Source: Dicyema japonicum (taxonomy: Eukaryota > Dicyemida > Rhombozoa > Dicyemidae). From it: a DNA stretch of 64,000 nt. The stretch lies in assembly GCA_011109175.1 (NCBI GenBank), contig RDEW01000005.1:1304324-1368323 (forward strand). Reading direction: 5' to 3'. The notes below the pieces were generated by a model. That model was given only the letters and a program-made list of their open reading frames with translations. It was not told the origin of the DNA and ran no database searches. The translations under genes were made by a program, and so were the position numbers. This document shows, piece after piece, positions 49,220-58,799 of the stretch. Each line of letters begins with the position of its first letter. Positions within the stretch are counted from its first letter, which is position 1.

Positions 49220-50445
49220 TCATGTGGCTCGTCGACGACTTGGTGGCATTTGAAGAAAAGAACCACACTTTCCCCCATCTTCACGGGTGGACCAATAAAA
49301 AAGGCCTGCGCCGCTGCGGAGACGTTGAGGCAAACCCTGGACCAGCCAGAATAGTCCAACTGAACATAAATGGAATACTCGAACTTCGGACATTTGTGAA
49401 AGAAAATCACATCGATCTATTGCTAATTCAAAAGTCTAAACTTTCTCCAAAGAATTCAACACCAGTATTTCCGGGATTCACAGTAATTCGCCGTGACAGA
49501 ATTGGCAAACTTGGTGGGGGTCTTCTCACAGTTATTCGCATCGGCATTCCGTTTGAGGAATTAACCAACAGTGCTACAGTATGCTTAAAGGATATGGAAA
49601 TCTCGAACTTTTGGTTACCAAAGTACGATTCCCGACTATCAATAATACTTGTCAACGCATATCTCCCACCGTTGAGTTCCTGCTCGTCCAGTGCTCCCAG
49701 ACTCACTCCTCTTGCATCACTGAAGAATGTGATTATCTGTGGTGACTTCAATGCGAAGCACCCACTGTGGCTGACAGGAACAAACCTACGACAAAAGAGG
49801 GAAGATGATAATTGAGGACGTACACAGCCTATGTATACTCAACAATCCTACATCCCATACAAGAACACCTACTCGACGTAACGATAAACCTTCTTCTATC
49901 GACATCTCACTGTCATCACCGTCCTTGGCCCCTCTTATTGACTGGTCAGTGAAATATGACACCAGGAGTGACCACAATCCAATATTTTTGGAGGTCAAAA
50001 CAAGGTCACGGATAAAAGGACAATGCCCAACGATAACTAACTACAGCCTTGTGAATTGGAGAGGATTCAAGAATACGTCGATAATTGCATTGGACTATTA
50101 AATTTCCCCACTTCTCCCTCCGTCGAACAATTAGTGAAATAGTGCAACTCCATTATAAACGCTGCGAAAAAAGTACATTCCTATGGGGAGACAACCTACG
50201 TCATCAAAACGTTTCAACACAACGACGAAACATCTGATCAGAAATGCGAAATAATCTAAAGATGGTAAAATCGCCAACAGAAGAGAACATCAGGAAAATA
50301 CGAGAATTGAACAGAGAGATCGACAACAACATAAAGGCAGAAAATGCAAATAGATGGACGAGACTATCGAAGGCTCTCTGCAAAAACCCCCAATGCAGAG
50401 AGTGTAGAAGTGGATCAAACATCAAAAGATCCTCCTGAGAGAGAA
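49220..50445 (+). mobile_element. LINE family A 5' half with 2A-like motif
   Basis: One open frame of 197 codons starts before the 2A-like core GDVEANPGP (49318-49344) and continues RIVQLNINGI, ENHIDLLLIQKSKLSP, GGLLTVIR, VNAYLPPLSSC and IICGDFNAKHPLWLTG, then in the next frame SHTRTPTRRNDKPSSIDISL and RSDHNPIFLEVK. This is a nearly complete APE endonuclease; GDFN and SDHNP are conserved catalytic motifs. A linker follows to about 50440. The RT domain is absent here. One frameshift at about 49805. Confidence 0.85.
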
Positions 50446-50530
50446 AAATCGAAGTCTACATAAAACCAGATACTCTGATAAAATATTACACGTCTATATC
50501 CTACACGAAGTTTTCAAAAGAACACCAAAT

Positions 50531-51730
50531 ATTTTATTTTTTTACCCCAAGATCACCGGATTAGAAAAGTTAACTACTAACTAAGTGATCCTGGTTTTCC
50601 GGGTTCTGGCTCTCGTTCGGGATCCAACAGAATTGGTAGAAACAGGGACGGTCTCATTCTCCATAGATTCCCCGCATTTTCTAGATAGTCAGATATAGAT
50701 AGTGAAAGCGGACAGGCGGTTTTCATTGCCCACTGTAGAAATGACTTCACTCTTTACCTTAGGTGTTCTTTAACGTTATCCACAGTTTTCTTATTTATTA
50801 TTTTCAAGGCAGCAAGTTGTGCGGCTTCTAACTTTTGAGACGACGAATCAGAAATCATCGAGCTCCAAGAAGGACATGTGTATTCGATTACTGGCAGTAT
50901 GTATTGTCTGTAAATTTTCTGTAGTAAGAAAGTGTTGCGCCTGATTGGTGATCGGGACAAAATTTTCAACATGTTGGTCCTCCTCCTGACTTTGGTAATA
51001 ACTTCATTGACGTGTTGGCCGAATGTCAGGAGAGTGTCCAACTTTAATCCTAGTATTGTTGGAGACCTATTCATAGGAATTTCATATCCAAACAATTTGA
51101 TTTTGGGAGAGTATAATGATCTTCTATATGTAGAAAAAATTGTTATAAATGACTTTCCTGTAGAAACTTCCAGTCGATTTGATATGAGCCAGTGTTCCAA
51201 CATGACAGTGAGATTCCACAATGATTTTCATCATAATAGGGCTGTGATCACTTCTTAGTTCATATTTTACAGTCCAGTTGATGAGGGGAAACATTGATGG
51301 GGAACATAAGAGAGGTCAGGGAATGTAGGTTTGTCTCCTGTTCGAGTAGGTGTTCTGGTGTTGCTTTTAGTGTTATTCAATATACAAAATTGTCCCAAAT
51401 TTCTGGTCAGTAGGTTTCCTCGTTCCAAATGGTCATCTTCTGGATAGAATTTTCGGATTTTGTTTGAAATATCTTCATATTGAATTCTATTTCTTATTAG
51501 TGTCAATAGTCCTCCACCAAGCTTAGTATTTCTGTTTTTGCGGATAACGGAGGTTGGGGTCGTATGAATGCTTGTAGCTTTGTCTCTTGGACTAGAGCAA
51601 TGTCAATTTCATTTCTATTGAGTAAGTGGTGGACCTTCAGCACCTTGTTTCGTATTTAGTTAATATTGATCTGGACCAGGTTGATTTCAGGGCCTGGGTT
51701 GGATTCGACGTCACACAAAATTAGAGCGTA
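50531..51730 (-). mobile_element. LINE family A copy with internal deletion and 2A-like motif
   Basis: On the minus strand: LCDVESNPGP (2A-like core at 51689-51712), INLVQINI, IDIALVQETKLQ, NNTKSNTRTPTRTGDKPTFP (endonuclease end), then directly GTLAHI-like and ISNRLEVSTGKSFITIF, SPTILGLKLDTLLTFGQHV and YILPVIEYTCPSW (RT C-terminus), and a LINE A 3' end (GGATCACTTAGTTAGTAG...GGGGTAAAAAAATAAAAT) at 50531-50600. The middle of the endonuclease-RT region is missing, leaving about 1.2 kb. It lies head to head with the 49220 copy. Confidence 0.75.
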
Positions 51731-52395
51731 CCTGGAAAACCATCCTCTTTCATGGATAGGGAAAGTGCAGTTCTTTTTAACATCATGTGATGCATAACAC
51801 CACCATACAAATGAACCACGCGGCATTTATTTTCTTTCAATCCTCGGACGTTAAATGACGCCAATGTGAAGAGATCATTCGTGATGTGTGAAATAGACAT
51901 AAAATCATTAGTCACGTGTGAAATAGACATTGTAAACAATATTATCAAATTTTCACAGCGAAAGTCGAAATTCATAAAGGCACTTCTATGACAATACATG
52001 AAGTCATTAAGTTCGACGTTAAGTTCACTATACACTCAATGCATCGAACTGGCCATCTGCACGAAGAACAGAGCCAAAACGAGTCTAAAATCCAAGTTTT
52101 CCAATCTAATGTCTCCAAAACCTTACAGAAGTTTTCCGGATTTGATTCGAGGTCCTTGTTAATAAAGTGGCTATCTCAACCGCACTGAGCAAGGAAATAA
52201 GATAAACACTTATTTCTGAATTAATGAAGAAAACTGCCAAATTGTAATATCCGTTTGTCCCACTTGGCCTAACAAACATTTTCCTTTAATTTTGGTGAAA
52301 TATTAATAAAATGACAGTTAAGCGATATTAATGTCACTTATTATAAGCTATTATTTGTTTTAATGTTCCTAATAAACTCATTCAAATGTTTAATG
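51731..52395. other. LINE endonuclease scrap and unassigned sequence
   Basis: The minus strand at about 51800-51860 reads FTLASFNVRGLKENKCRV, an APE endonuclease start. Two 26-bp near-repeats (TCATTCGTGATGTGTGAAATAGACAT and a variant) lie at about 51867-51932. A plus-strand frame of 66 codons (51988-52188) is unrecognised. Confidence 0.35.
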
Positions 52396-52396
52396 A

Positions 52397-52452
52397 TTTT
52401 CTATTTATTCATTAACCCCAATACAGCTAGAAAGAAGTTAGTTACTAATTGA
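52397..52452 (-). repeat. Solo LINE A-type 3' tail
   Basis: The reverse complement reads GATCTCAATTAGTAACTAAC, TTCTTTCTAGCTGTAT and GGGGTTAATGAATAAATA, matching LINE A 3' ends. Confidence 0.45.
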
Positions 52453-52611
52453 GATCACTGAGTTCCCAAATTCGCACTCAGAGTCACACGTCAATCCGAA
52501 ACCACAATTGCAAAAATCTTTCAAATAAATGGTTCCTTTCAGTGCTGCGTTTGCATTGGACACCTCCTGATACGTTTAACGTCTAAACGCAATGAGAAAG
52601 AAACAAAGCAT
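52440..52611 (-). CDS. Possible small secreted cysteine-rich protein
   Basis: The minus strand starts MLCFFLIA (signal-like, ATG at 52609-52611), then after a 22-nt GT...AG interval an open stretch ALKGTIYLKDFCNCGFGLTC followed by DSECEFGN and a stop. Four closely spaced cysteines suggest a disulfide-rich secreted peptide. The two parts are off by one base, so this is tentative. Confidence 0.25.
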
Positions 52612-52995
52612 GGAAAGAGAACTTTGACCAAGTACTCTGTTGGAGGATTCGAACACATCGTAATTGATGCATAATATCATTTACTCTATAAAAGATTAGG
52701 CCTTAAAGATAGTCCAAGATAGAAAAATTATTTAATCATTGGCAGAAAGCGCAGGATTAGTTCATCTGAAGTAGGTTCCCATGGCGAGAAACAAATATCT
52801 GAACAGAATATGGTAAAAAGTTCCATCGATCCACATAAAACTATCCTTTCTAAAGTCAGAGTGAATACAGAACAAATTATAAATCTTAGTGGAACACTAT
52901 ATTAAGAAAGTGGTTAAAATTAGTAATTTAAGTATAATTCCCTTCTTCTCAAACAAAGCGTACACTCCCTCTGATCAGAAAAAAATTCCAACATT
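52612..52995. other. No gene recognised
   Basis: AT-rich spacer without identified features. Confidence 0.35.
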
Positions 52996-52997
52996 GC

Positions 52998-53062
52998 GCA
53001 TCTGACAATTTATTTATTAACCCCGGATACACCGAGAAAGAAGTTAAAGTAAACAACTAATT
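52998..53062 (-). repeat. Inverted LINE A-type 3' tail next to SINE-2
   Basis: The reverse complement is CACTTAATTAGTTGTTTACT, TTAACTTCTTTCTCGGTGTA and CCGGGGTTAATAAATAAA, close to the tail of SINE-2 at 46270-46314. It sits upstream of, and inverted relative to, the SINE-2 body at 53075. Confidence 0.6.
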
Positions 53063-53074
53063 AAGTGAAAAATA

Positions 53075-53365
53075 GGAATAGCCGCGTGGCGCCATGTGGT
53101 GCTTCGTGTCTAATTGGTTGAAGTTTCAATTTTGTCCGTCGGTTCCTCCTCTTTCTTCCTATTAGAGTGGCGTCATGTGATCCACCTGTCTAAGTGGCGC
53201 CCAGTGCCAAGCAGGAACGAAAAAAATGATCATTTGTTCTCCCCCACTGTACTGGAGGGGTTTTCACAACTGCAACTATTAACGTCTTTTACCTTTTATG
53301 TTGATTCCGGATGGAGTCTGTTTCTGTAGAGGTGGAAACTGGATACACTGACTGACAAATAAGGA
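53075..53365 (+). repeat. SINE-2 copy
   Basis: Collinear with 46012-46265: AATAGCCGCGTGGCGCCATG, TTCCTCCTCTTTCTTCC, GGCGTCATGTGATCCACC, GGCGCCCAGTGCC, GATCATTTGTTCTCCCCCAC, GTTGATTCCGGATGGAGTCT and GTGGAAACTGGATAC. The expected 3' tail is missing on the right; an inverted tail lies on the left. Confidence 0.75.
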
Positions 53366-53553
53366 TTCGTAACCAATATTTAAAAATATTAAAAAACTAA
53401 TATCTATAGTTAATTTATCAATATTATTTAATAAAAATAAAATATATTAGTTAACCGAAAAATAAATAAATTATGGGATTCATATGTACTTAGTTGTGTA
53501 TGTTTATTTTTCATTTTTTCAAAAATTATTTTCAAAATAACTTATTTAGGTGA

Positions 53554-55124
53554 ATGAAAGGAACTGATAGTTTTTCAATAACAAAAGAAGAGGCCGTATG
53601 GCTGATAAAGTAAGGAATGGTCATAGCTTTTAAGTATTTTGAGCGAAAAGAAGGTAGCTTCAGTTAGCTTCAATAACATGGCCAAATCCTTTAATAATTA
53701 TGTTCGCCGGTCCTATAAATTGTTTGCTGTCGGGATTTGTCTGGTTTGACTCATTGTAACACAAGGTTGAGCTTCTTCACAGATTCGAACTGTTCCCTGG
53801 TCGTGCTCAACGTTTGATGGCTCTGTTTTTGATCTTCAAACTCTTCTCCAACGAGGAAAACCTTTCTGGCTCCATTTTTTCTCAATATTTGGCTGAGATA
53901 ATCGTATTTTGTAATAATTACGTAATTTAGGATCCCGAAAAACGGAGACCCACCTTTGGAGGGATTAAATCCTTCGAGCCGAGTGAACTAAGCTTCACGA
54001 TTCAAGTTCTTAACGGAAACACTGAGGTTTCACGGAATTTTATTTGTAGCTACTCGGATTGACTCCAAACGACGTAATAAACGAAAAAAATCCAATGGAT
54101 ACCGTTGATTCCCGTATTTTACAGTTTAGAGGTCCATGCTGCCTAAAGTGATCGAAGAACTTTGTGACACGTGTTTTATCCATGGCTGCCTTGAGGACCG
54201 CATGAGACTACCACTAGTTTGGACCATCTCAGCGAACAGTGACGAATTGGTCCCCGAAAGTGATGACTTGATGACATTTACGGCAAATCTGTTGGTGACG
54301 GTTGTGAAGAGTGCGAATGAGTGTTTGAAACCCACTATGATCCGACTTCCTCCACCTCCGTTGGACGGGGACCTGGTAGAGGTTTGGTCTCCGATAACGG
54401 TAGATTCCTTGGCACTTTTCTTCTGCAAAACACATTTTACCTCCATTTCACAAGAAGAATCGGCCCAAGTCGATCCGACCCTTTGAAGTGAATTTGCGGA
54501 GACCGAGGACTAATTACTTCCGGGACACTCAGTACAGCTTCATAAAACGACTTCTTGTGAACAAGAATATAACCTCCGACGAGATCGTGTGTCTCGGAGA
54601 ACTCATTGTGGCCTTTTCTGCGGAACCTAATTTGTTATCTACGATAAACGCGGTGGAAAAGGACGTGTTTGCAAGTTTGGTAGCAGCGAATGGAGATGCC
54701 ACACGTGCGTTAGTGATGTCGTCACTTGGTACTCCACTTATTGGCGAACTGCTATCAACCTTGGTGGAGATCTCTAATTTTCGGAGTCTGGAAGTCGTGA
54801 AGGAGCTATGCACTGAGAAAAGGAGTGGACAGCCTGTACTAACTGGGGACTTTGTGTGCAAATATATCGAGAATTTCATCCAAAAGATGAATTCAGTGTC
54901 AGCAGGCGAAGATTCTGGGGATGGGAACAGTGGGAAAGGGAGATGGATTCGTCTTTTATGTGCGTTTATATTTTCAGTGTACAAACAGAAACTATTTGAT
55001 ATCCGAGTAAGTGTAATTTTAATGTTAGCCTATAATGCAAACTATTCAGGCATTTTCATGTGAGCATGTTAAGATTAAAGAAGGACAAATTTTGTATAAA
55101 GCTATCAGAAATTTGGATGATTGA
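53554..55124 (+). CDS. CNOT11: CCR4-NOT complex subunit 11
   Basis: Subunit of the CCR4-NOT deadenylase that docks with CNOT10 on the CNOT1 N-terminus. Exons follow human CNOT11: SITKEEAVWLINILSEKK, SFNNYVRRSYKLF, LLHRFELFPGRAQRLMAL, FSQYLAEII|DPEKRRP, then a variable middle, KPTMIRLPPPP, QYSFIKRLLVNKN, CLGELIVAF, FRSLEVVKELC, RWIRLLCAFIFSVYKQKLFD and MQTIQAFSCEHVKIKEGQIL, stop at 55122-55124. Introns: 53610-53634 (25), 53744-53765 (22), 53904-53930 (27), 54104-54129 (26) and 55007-55028 (22). Two joins (about 54045-54065 and 54390-54450) are unresolved: either an unusual 55-nt intron or single-base indels. Confidence 0.92.
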
Positions 55125-55199
55125 CTTTATACTTTATATTTTATCTTCGCTTATTTATCATAGCTGTTTGTTAGGTGTCTTTCCCTTACTTAATATGCT

Positions 55200-55456
55200 G
55201 TGTGTCTGTTTAGGCATGTTTCGTGGGGTGGTACATTGATTATAATCTGCTCCCTAGTGGATTTTTCTTGTATATTTATGCTCTTCACGTTGACATTTTG
55301 TGATCAGTTTTAAAAATTAAAGTTAGAAAGGTGCGTGGTTATTTCTCTCTCGACTGCACAGAAAAACAGCGTTCGAAGGCCGCTATTTTGATTTTTGGCT
55401 GTTATATTGATTATGATTTGTTTTTGCTCACTCAATTCTCGGAGTATTTAGTTTAA
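55200..55456 (+). CDS. Unrecognised spliced membrane-protein exons
   Basis: Just downstream of CNOT11, a frame with WGGTLIIICSLVDFSCIFML then FTLTFCDQ joins across a 20-nt GT...AG interval to KVRGYFSLDCTEKQRSKAAI and LIFGCYIDYDLFLL, then a stop at about 55456. The frame stays open through the join, and two hydrophobic spans are predicted. The start lies upstream in an exon I could not find. Family unknown. Confidence 0.35.
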
Positions 55457-55794
55457 CATGATTTAAATCGATGACTAATTAATATGACAATTACTTTAAA
55501 ATAACAGTCACAACTACTTACCCGATAGTCAATCTAGGAGGCAGTCCCACCCGACCATTTTCTGTTTGCGGTTGAAACGTCCGGTTCCCTTGCGCCTACG
55601 ATATTGGAATTTTTGAATCGGATTTCTACACGAACAGGAATCCTCGTGAGCGATGCTGATTATTTGAGCGAATCCCACTCGCCATCCTGAAAGGGAATAG
55701 CCACCCTGTCAGGGCTGCTGCTGTATGACTCTCAGCTGACTGTTTCTTTATTTTAATAAATGATTGATTAGTTATTAATAAAAATTGATTTTCC

Positions 55795-55935
55795 ACCTAT
55801 TCTCTTGTTGTGTAACATCACTTTCTGATATGCCTGATAGATCTTTGGGAACGTCCGCTTTTTGTCAGTTACTTTCCTGTTAGCTACGGTTTCCTTTAAT
55901 TGAAAAACCGGGGGTAAATAAATTAATAATACAAA
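55795..55935 (+). mobile_element. LINE family D 3' end fragment
   Basis: The sequence AGATCTTTGGGAACGTCCGC...GTCAGTTACTTTCCT...AACCGGGGGTAAATAAATTAATAAT parallels the 3' end of the LINE at 62960-63735 (AGATCTTTGGGAGTGTTCGC...GACCGGGGGTAATCAAATAATAAATAAA). Only the 3' untranslated end is present. Confidence 0.55.
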
Positions 55936-56099
55936 TTGCTCTTAAGAGCGTTCAATCCATTAAGTCAGACTTTCTTGCATTATTACTATGCACATTCGCA
56001 ATAAGAAAGTTATATCCTTCCCGTCGCTTGTGCTAACCCCCGGATGATCCGGCCTGTTAGACTCCTCCACGCTCTTCATGAGATTGCGATTTTTTCATC

Positions 56100-56335
56100 T
56101 GCGTCTTCTAATGCCACTTTGGATGTTTTAGATCGATTTTCATTATTGAGGGCAAAGTTGTTCGAGACTTCCTTCTAAAAGCCTCTGAGCAGTGGAAGTA
56201 TGATTCCATAATATCGTATGCAGGAACGATTATTACTAAATAATTGTATCCAAGTGCTTCGATTACAAAGTGTGTATAGGTCTTGGTTTTTGATAAGTAC
56301 GATTTTTTTGGTGTGTGTTTTAGACATGCGTGCAA
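56100..56335 (-). mobile_element. LINE family B C-terminal scrap
   Basis: The minus frame contains FRRKSRTTLPSIMKIDLKHP, equivalent to the RGRPRTTLP.IL..DL block of family B. Confidence 0.45.
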
Positions 56336-56499
56336 TTGAGGGACGTTACCACCTCAGCCACTTTCTTGCATAACTAAAATCAAGAATAAAAAGGAATATT
56401 TGGATGCTGAAAAGTGACTCTCAATCCTCACTGAATCAGTTATAAGTCATAATCTTACTATTATCGTGGTCATTTGCCCGAATCGCTGAAAGTCACCCT

Positions 56500-56996
56500 C
56501 TATAACTCATCTTTATTCTTTTTCTCAACGTCAGAATCAATCCTATCTCTTACCCAATGAGATATACTCATAATAATCACATCCACGGGTTGATTTGAAA
56601 CATGAATAAATTTTTAGATTGTCCTCAACTTCTATATTCACCTGATTAGTCATCATTTGAGTGATTTAAATGAATCTTCTTCGAGATCACTTAGAGTAAA
56701 CTCCTGCGAAGTCATAATAATTATATAATTTTCACTTCCAACACGGATCCACAATAGCTTGGAGAAAGAATTCATTGAAGACAATGAAAGATGTTTCGGG
56801 AGAGGTTACAGCAATGAAGGAATTTCATTCAAAACGTCACCACCTCAACCTTCAGATCATCATTCATTTGACTAACCAACAATCCTCTGATCCAGTTATT
56901 TTCTAGTATTGTCATGAAAAAGCTTTTCATATAAATATGATCATCCCATCTCCCCCAGTTCTTAATAATGGTATATTCCGTTACTTATCTTACCAT
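56500..56996 (-). CDS. Unrecognised spliced gene ending in KDEL
   Basis: The minus-strand ATG (56994-56996) is followed at once by GTAAG; skipping to AG at 56961 gives NWGRWDDHIYMKSFFMTILE, then NNWIRGLL. Further open exons read SPETSFIVFNEFFLQAIVDP, then EEDSFKSLK and QVNIEVEDNLKIYSCFKSTR. The last exon, after a 25-nt GT...AG interval, is IDSDVEKKNKDEL and a stop (56500-56502). A terminal KDEL retains lumenal proteins in the ER, but no signal peptide is apparent, so the match may be fortuitous. Exon joins in the middle are unresolved. I recognise no family. Confidence 0.35.
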
Positions 56997-56999
56997 TAT

Positions 57000-57498
57000 A
57001 ACCTCACAATTGTAAGACAAAGTAGAAGGAAGACAAAACACAGGGCAACAACGGAGAAATTACGAAAGGACTCGAATCAGCTGAATATCTGGTACAACTG
57101 GAACCCCTCGGGATAGACAACAAAACAGAAAACCCGACGGGACGACTTTTTCCCAAGGAAGAGTTGTAAATACCTCACCTAAGACCCCATTTATGTAATA
57201 GGATCGACCACAACGAAACCAAAAACCCCTAAAATACGCAACAATAAAAAAACATATTGTATTTAAACGTATCTCAGTTAAACCACAGAGATTTTAAGAC
57301 CAAATTGAATTCTTCCTAATACCATCCGATCGTTGATATTAAAAAGAGGATAGATACCCTTGAAGAGGGATGACTGGTTGAGAGCGCATTTTCATACAAA
57401 TCGTAAAAAGAGGTAGTTGTAACACTTTGGGGGAATAAATCACGGACTTAATTAGTAAAAAAATCAAAAGTCAATAAATATGAATTAATAAAATTAAG
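57000..57498. other. No gene recognised
   Basis: AT-rich spacer between two minus-strand genes; nothing identified. Confidence 0.35.
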
Positions 57499-57990
57499 TT
57501 AATTCAGCTTGTTTAAGCTCCAACATTTGAGGAGTGAGATCGAATAAACAACACAGGTGCATCCAAAAGAGGAAAGTGTGAAGGCCGTTACATAGCGAAT
57601 GTAACTCCAATTAATAAATCCGGAAATTGTCTCAAGAGTTGGGAGATTTATTAAAAATAAGGGAATCGAGAAAGTGCCGAATGAGCAGATCCCAAAAATG
57701 TACATTTTTAGGAGAAAGTAGGAACTCTTTTTGAGAGAATAAATGAGCAAAGGAAACAATAAAAAATTTAAAGATAATAAAATGATTATTCCCTTATTGA
57801 AAGTAGATGATTTATCGAACATAAAGTAAAATACAAAAAACACGTGCATACAAAAATGAATAGCCGATACTTTTTTCAGACGATTTTTTAAACAAGAACT
57901 AAAATTGATTTTTGAAGAAAACCTATTTTTATAGCGGTCATGAATAGTTTCTCGATATTTGAATTCATTATTATCAGTGTCAGTGCTCAT
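57499..57990 (-). CDS. JAGN1: Jagunal-like ER membrane protein
   Basis: Four-span ER membrane protein involved in ER organisation and early secretory traffic. Removing the in-frame 24-nt interval 57899-57922 (GTTTTC...TTTTAG) aligns YRETIHDRYKN|SSCLKNRLKK residue by residue with the HRERVAMHY...LKYEIKK segment of animal Jagunal. Spans follow: IHFCMHVFFVFYFM, IIILLSLNFLLFPLLIYS, KMYIFGICSFGTFSIPLFLI and YVTAFTLSSFGCTCVVYSIS, ending KCWSLNKLN. About 155 residues (human 183). The intron is open in frame, so an unspliced reading would add eight residues. Confidence 0.8.
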   Translation of the reverse strand: MSTDTDNNEFKYRETIHDRYKNRFSSKINFSSCLKNRLKKVSAIHFCMHVFFVFYFMFDKSSTFNKGIIILLSLNFLLFPLLIYSLKKSSYFLLKMYIFGICSFGTFSIPLFLINLPTLETISGFINWSYIRYVTAFTLSSFGCTCVVYSISLLKCWSLNKLN

Positions 57991-58110
57991 AAAAACAAGA
58001 AACGAAACTTAAATTTTAAAATAATTTATATAAATTAATTTTAAGATATTTTTATTACTAATAAACCAATCTTTTTTTGGTTGAGCTGGTGATGGGGCTC
58101 TGTTAAACAT

Positions 58111-58793
58111 ATGTCAAAAAACACGGACAGAAAAGAAAAACATACACTCGACTTGAACATTTTTGGAGACTCCTTACCAATACAGATTCGTCCAACTATC
58201 CTGGGAGTGACATTTGACCCTTTGATGACATTTTCTCAACATGTGAAGAACGTTATGACAAAGGGTCTCAGGAAACTTAATATAATCAAACCGCTCTTGA
58301 AGTCCAAACCTTCACATGAATGCGCCCTCGTCGTGTTCAATCAACTAAAACCGACGATTGAGTACGCTTGTGCCTCATGGGCCTATGGAGCTTCGATATC
58401 AAATTCACTCAAGATCAATACCCTAATTGGAAAACTAGCACGTCAAACGAATCTACCCCCCGATCTTTTCCCTCCAGTGCTTGACCACGCCGCAATCAAA
58501 AATAATGGCTCCGGCTTCATCGGTCTGTGTGGCCAAGAAACAAGTCGTTTCTTCCATTCAAGGCTAAAGGCTTCAAATACACGAAATTTAGGGAAAAACC
58601 CCACTCCTCTTCAAACCCTAATGAAAGATGATCGTCGTATATTCAGGAAAGCCGTGGGTACTCTGGAGGAACACAGGAAAAACCTCTCGATCCTGTTGAG
58701 GCGTACCGGGATCACTTAATTAGTTGGTTTACTCCTTCTTTCTTGGTGTTCACTTTTCGGGGTTATTAAATAATAAATAATGTCAAAAAACAC
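58111..58793 (+). mobile_element. LINE family A, young 5'-truncated insertion with 14-bp duplication
   Basis: The element 58125-58779 lies between two copies of ATGTCAAAAAACAC (58111-58124, 58780-58793). It carries the RT C-terminus of family A as one open frame (about 198 codons): TILGVTFDPLMTFSQHV, KPLLKSKPSHECALVVFNQL, TIEYACASWAYGA, RQTNLPPDLFPPVLDHAA, then a stop and the 3' end TTAATTAGTTGGTTTAC...CGGGGTTATTAAATAATAAATA. It matches 21020-21660 closely but without its frame breaks, so it is the younger copy. It is inserted just 5' of a LINE B. Confidence 0.92.
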
Positions 58794-58799
58794 TCATTA

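Noticed and set aside
49428-49751. 107-codon minus-strand reading frame
   Set aside because: Antisense shadow of the LINE A endonuclease at 49222-49815.
54529-54984. 151-codon minus-strand reading frame
   Set aside because: Antisense shadow of CNOT11.
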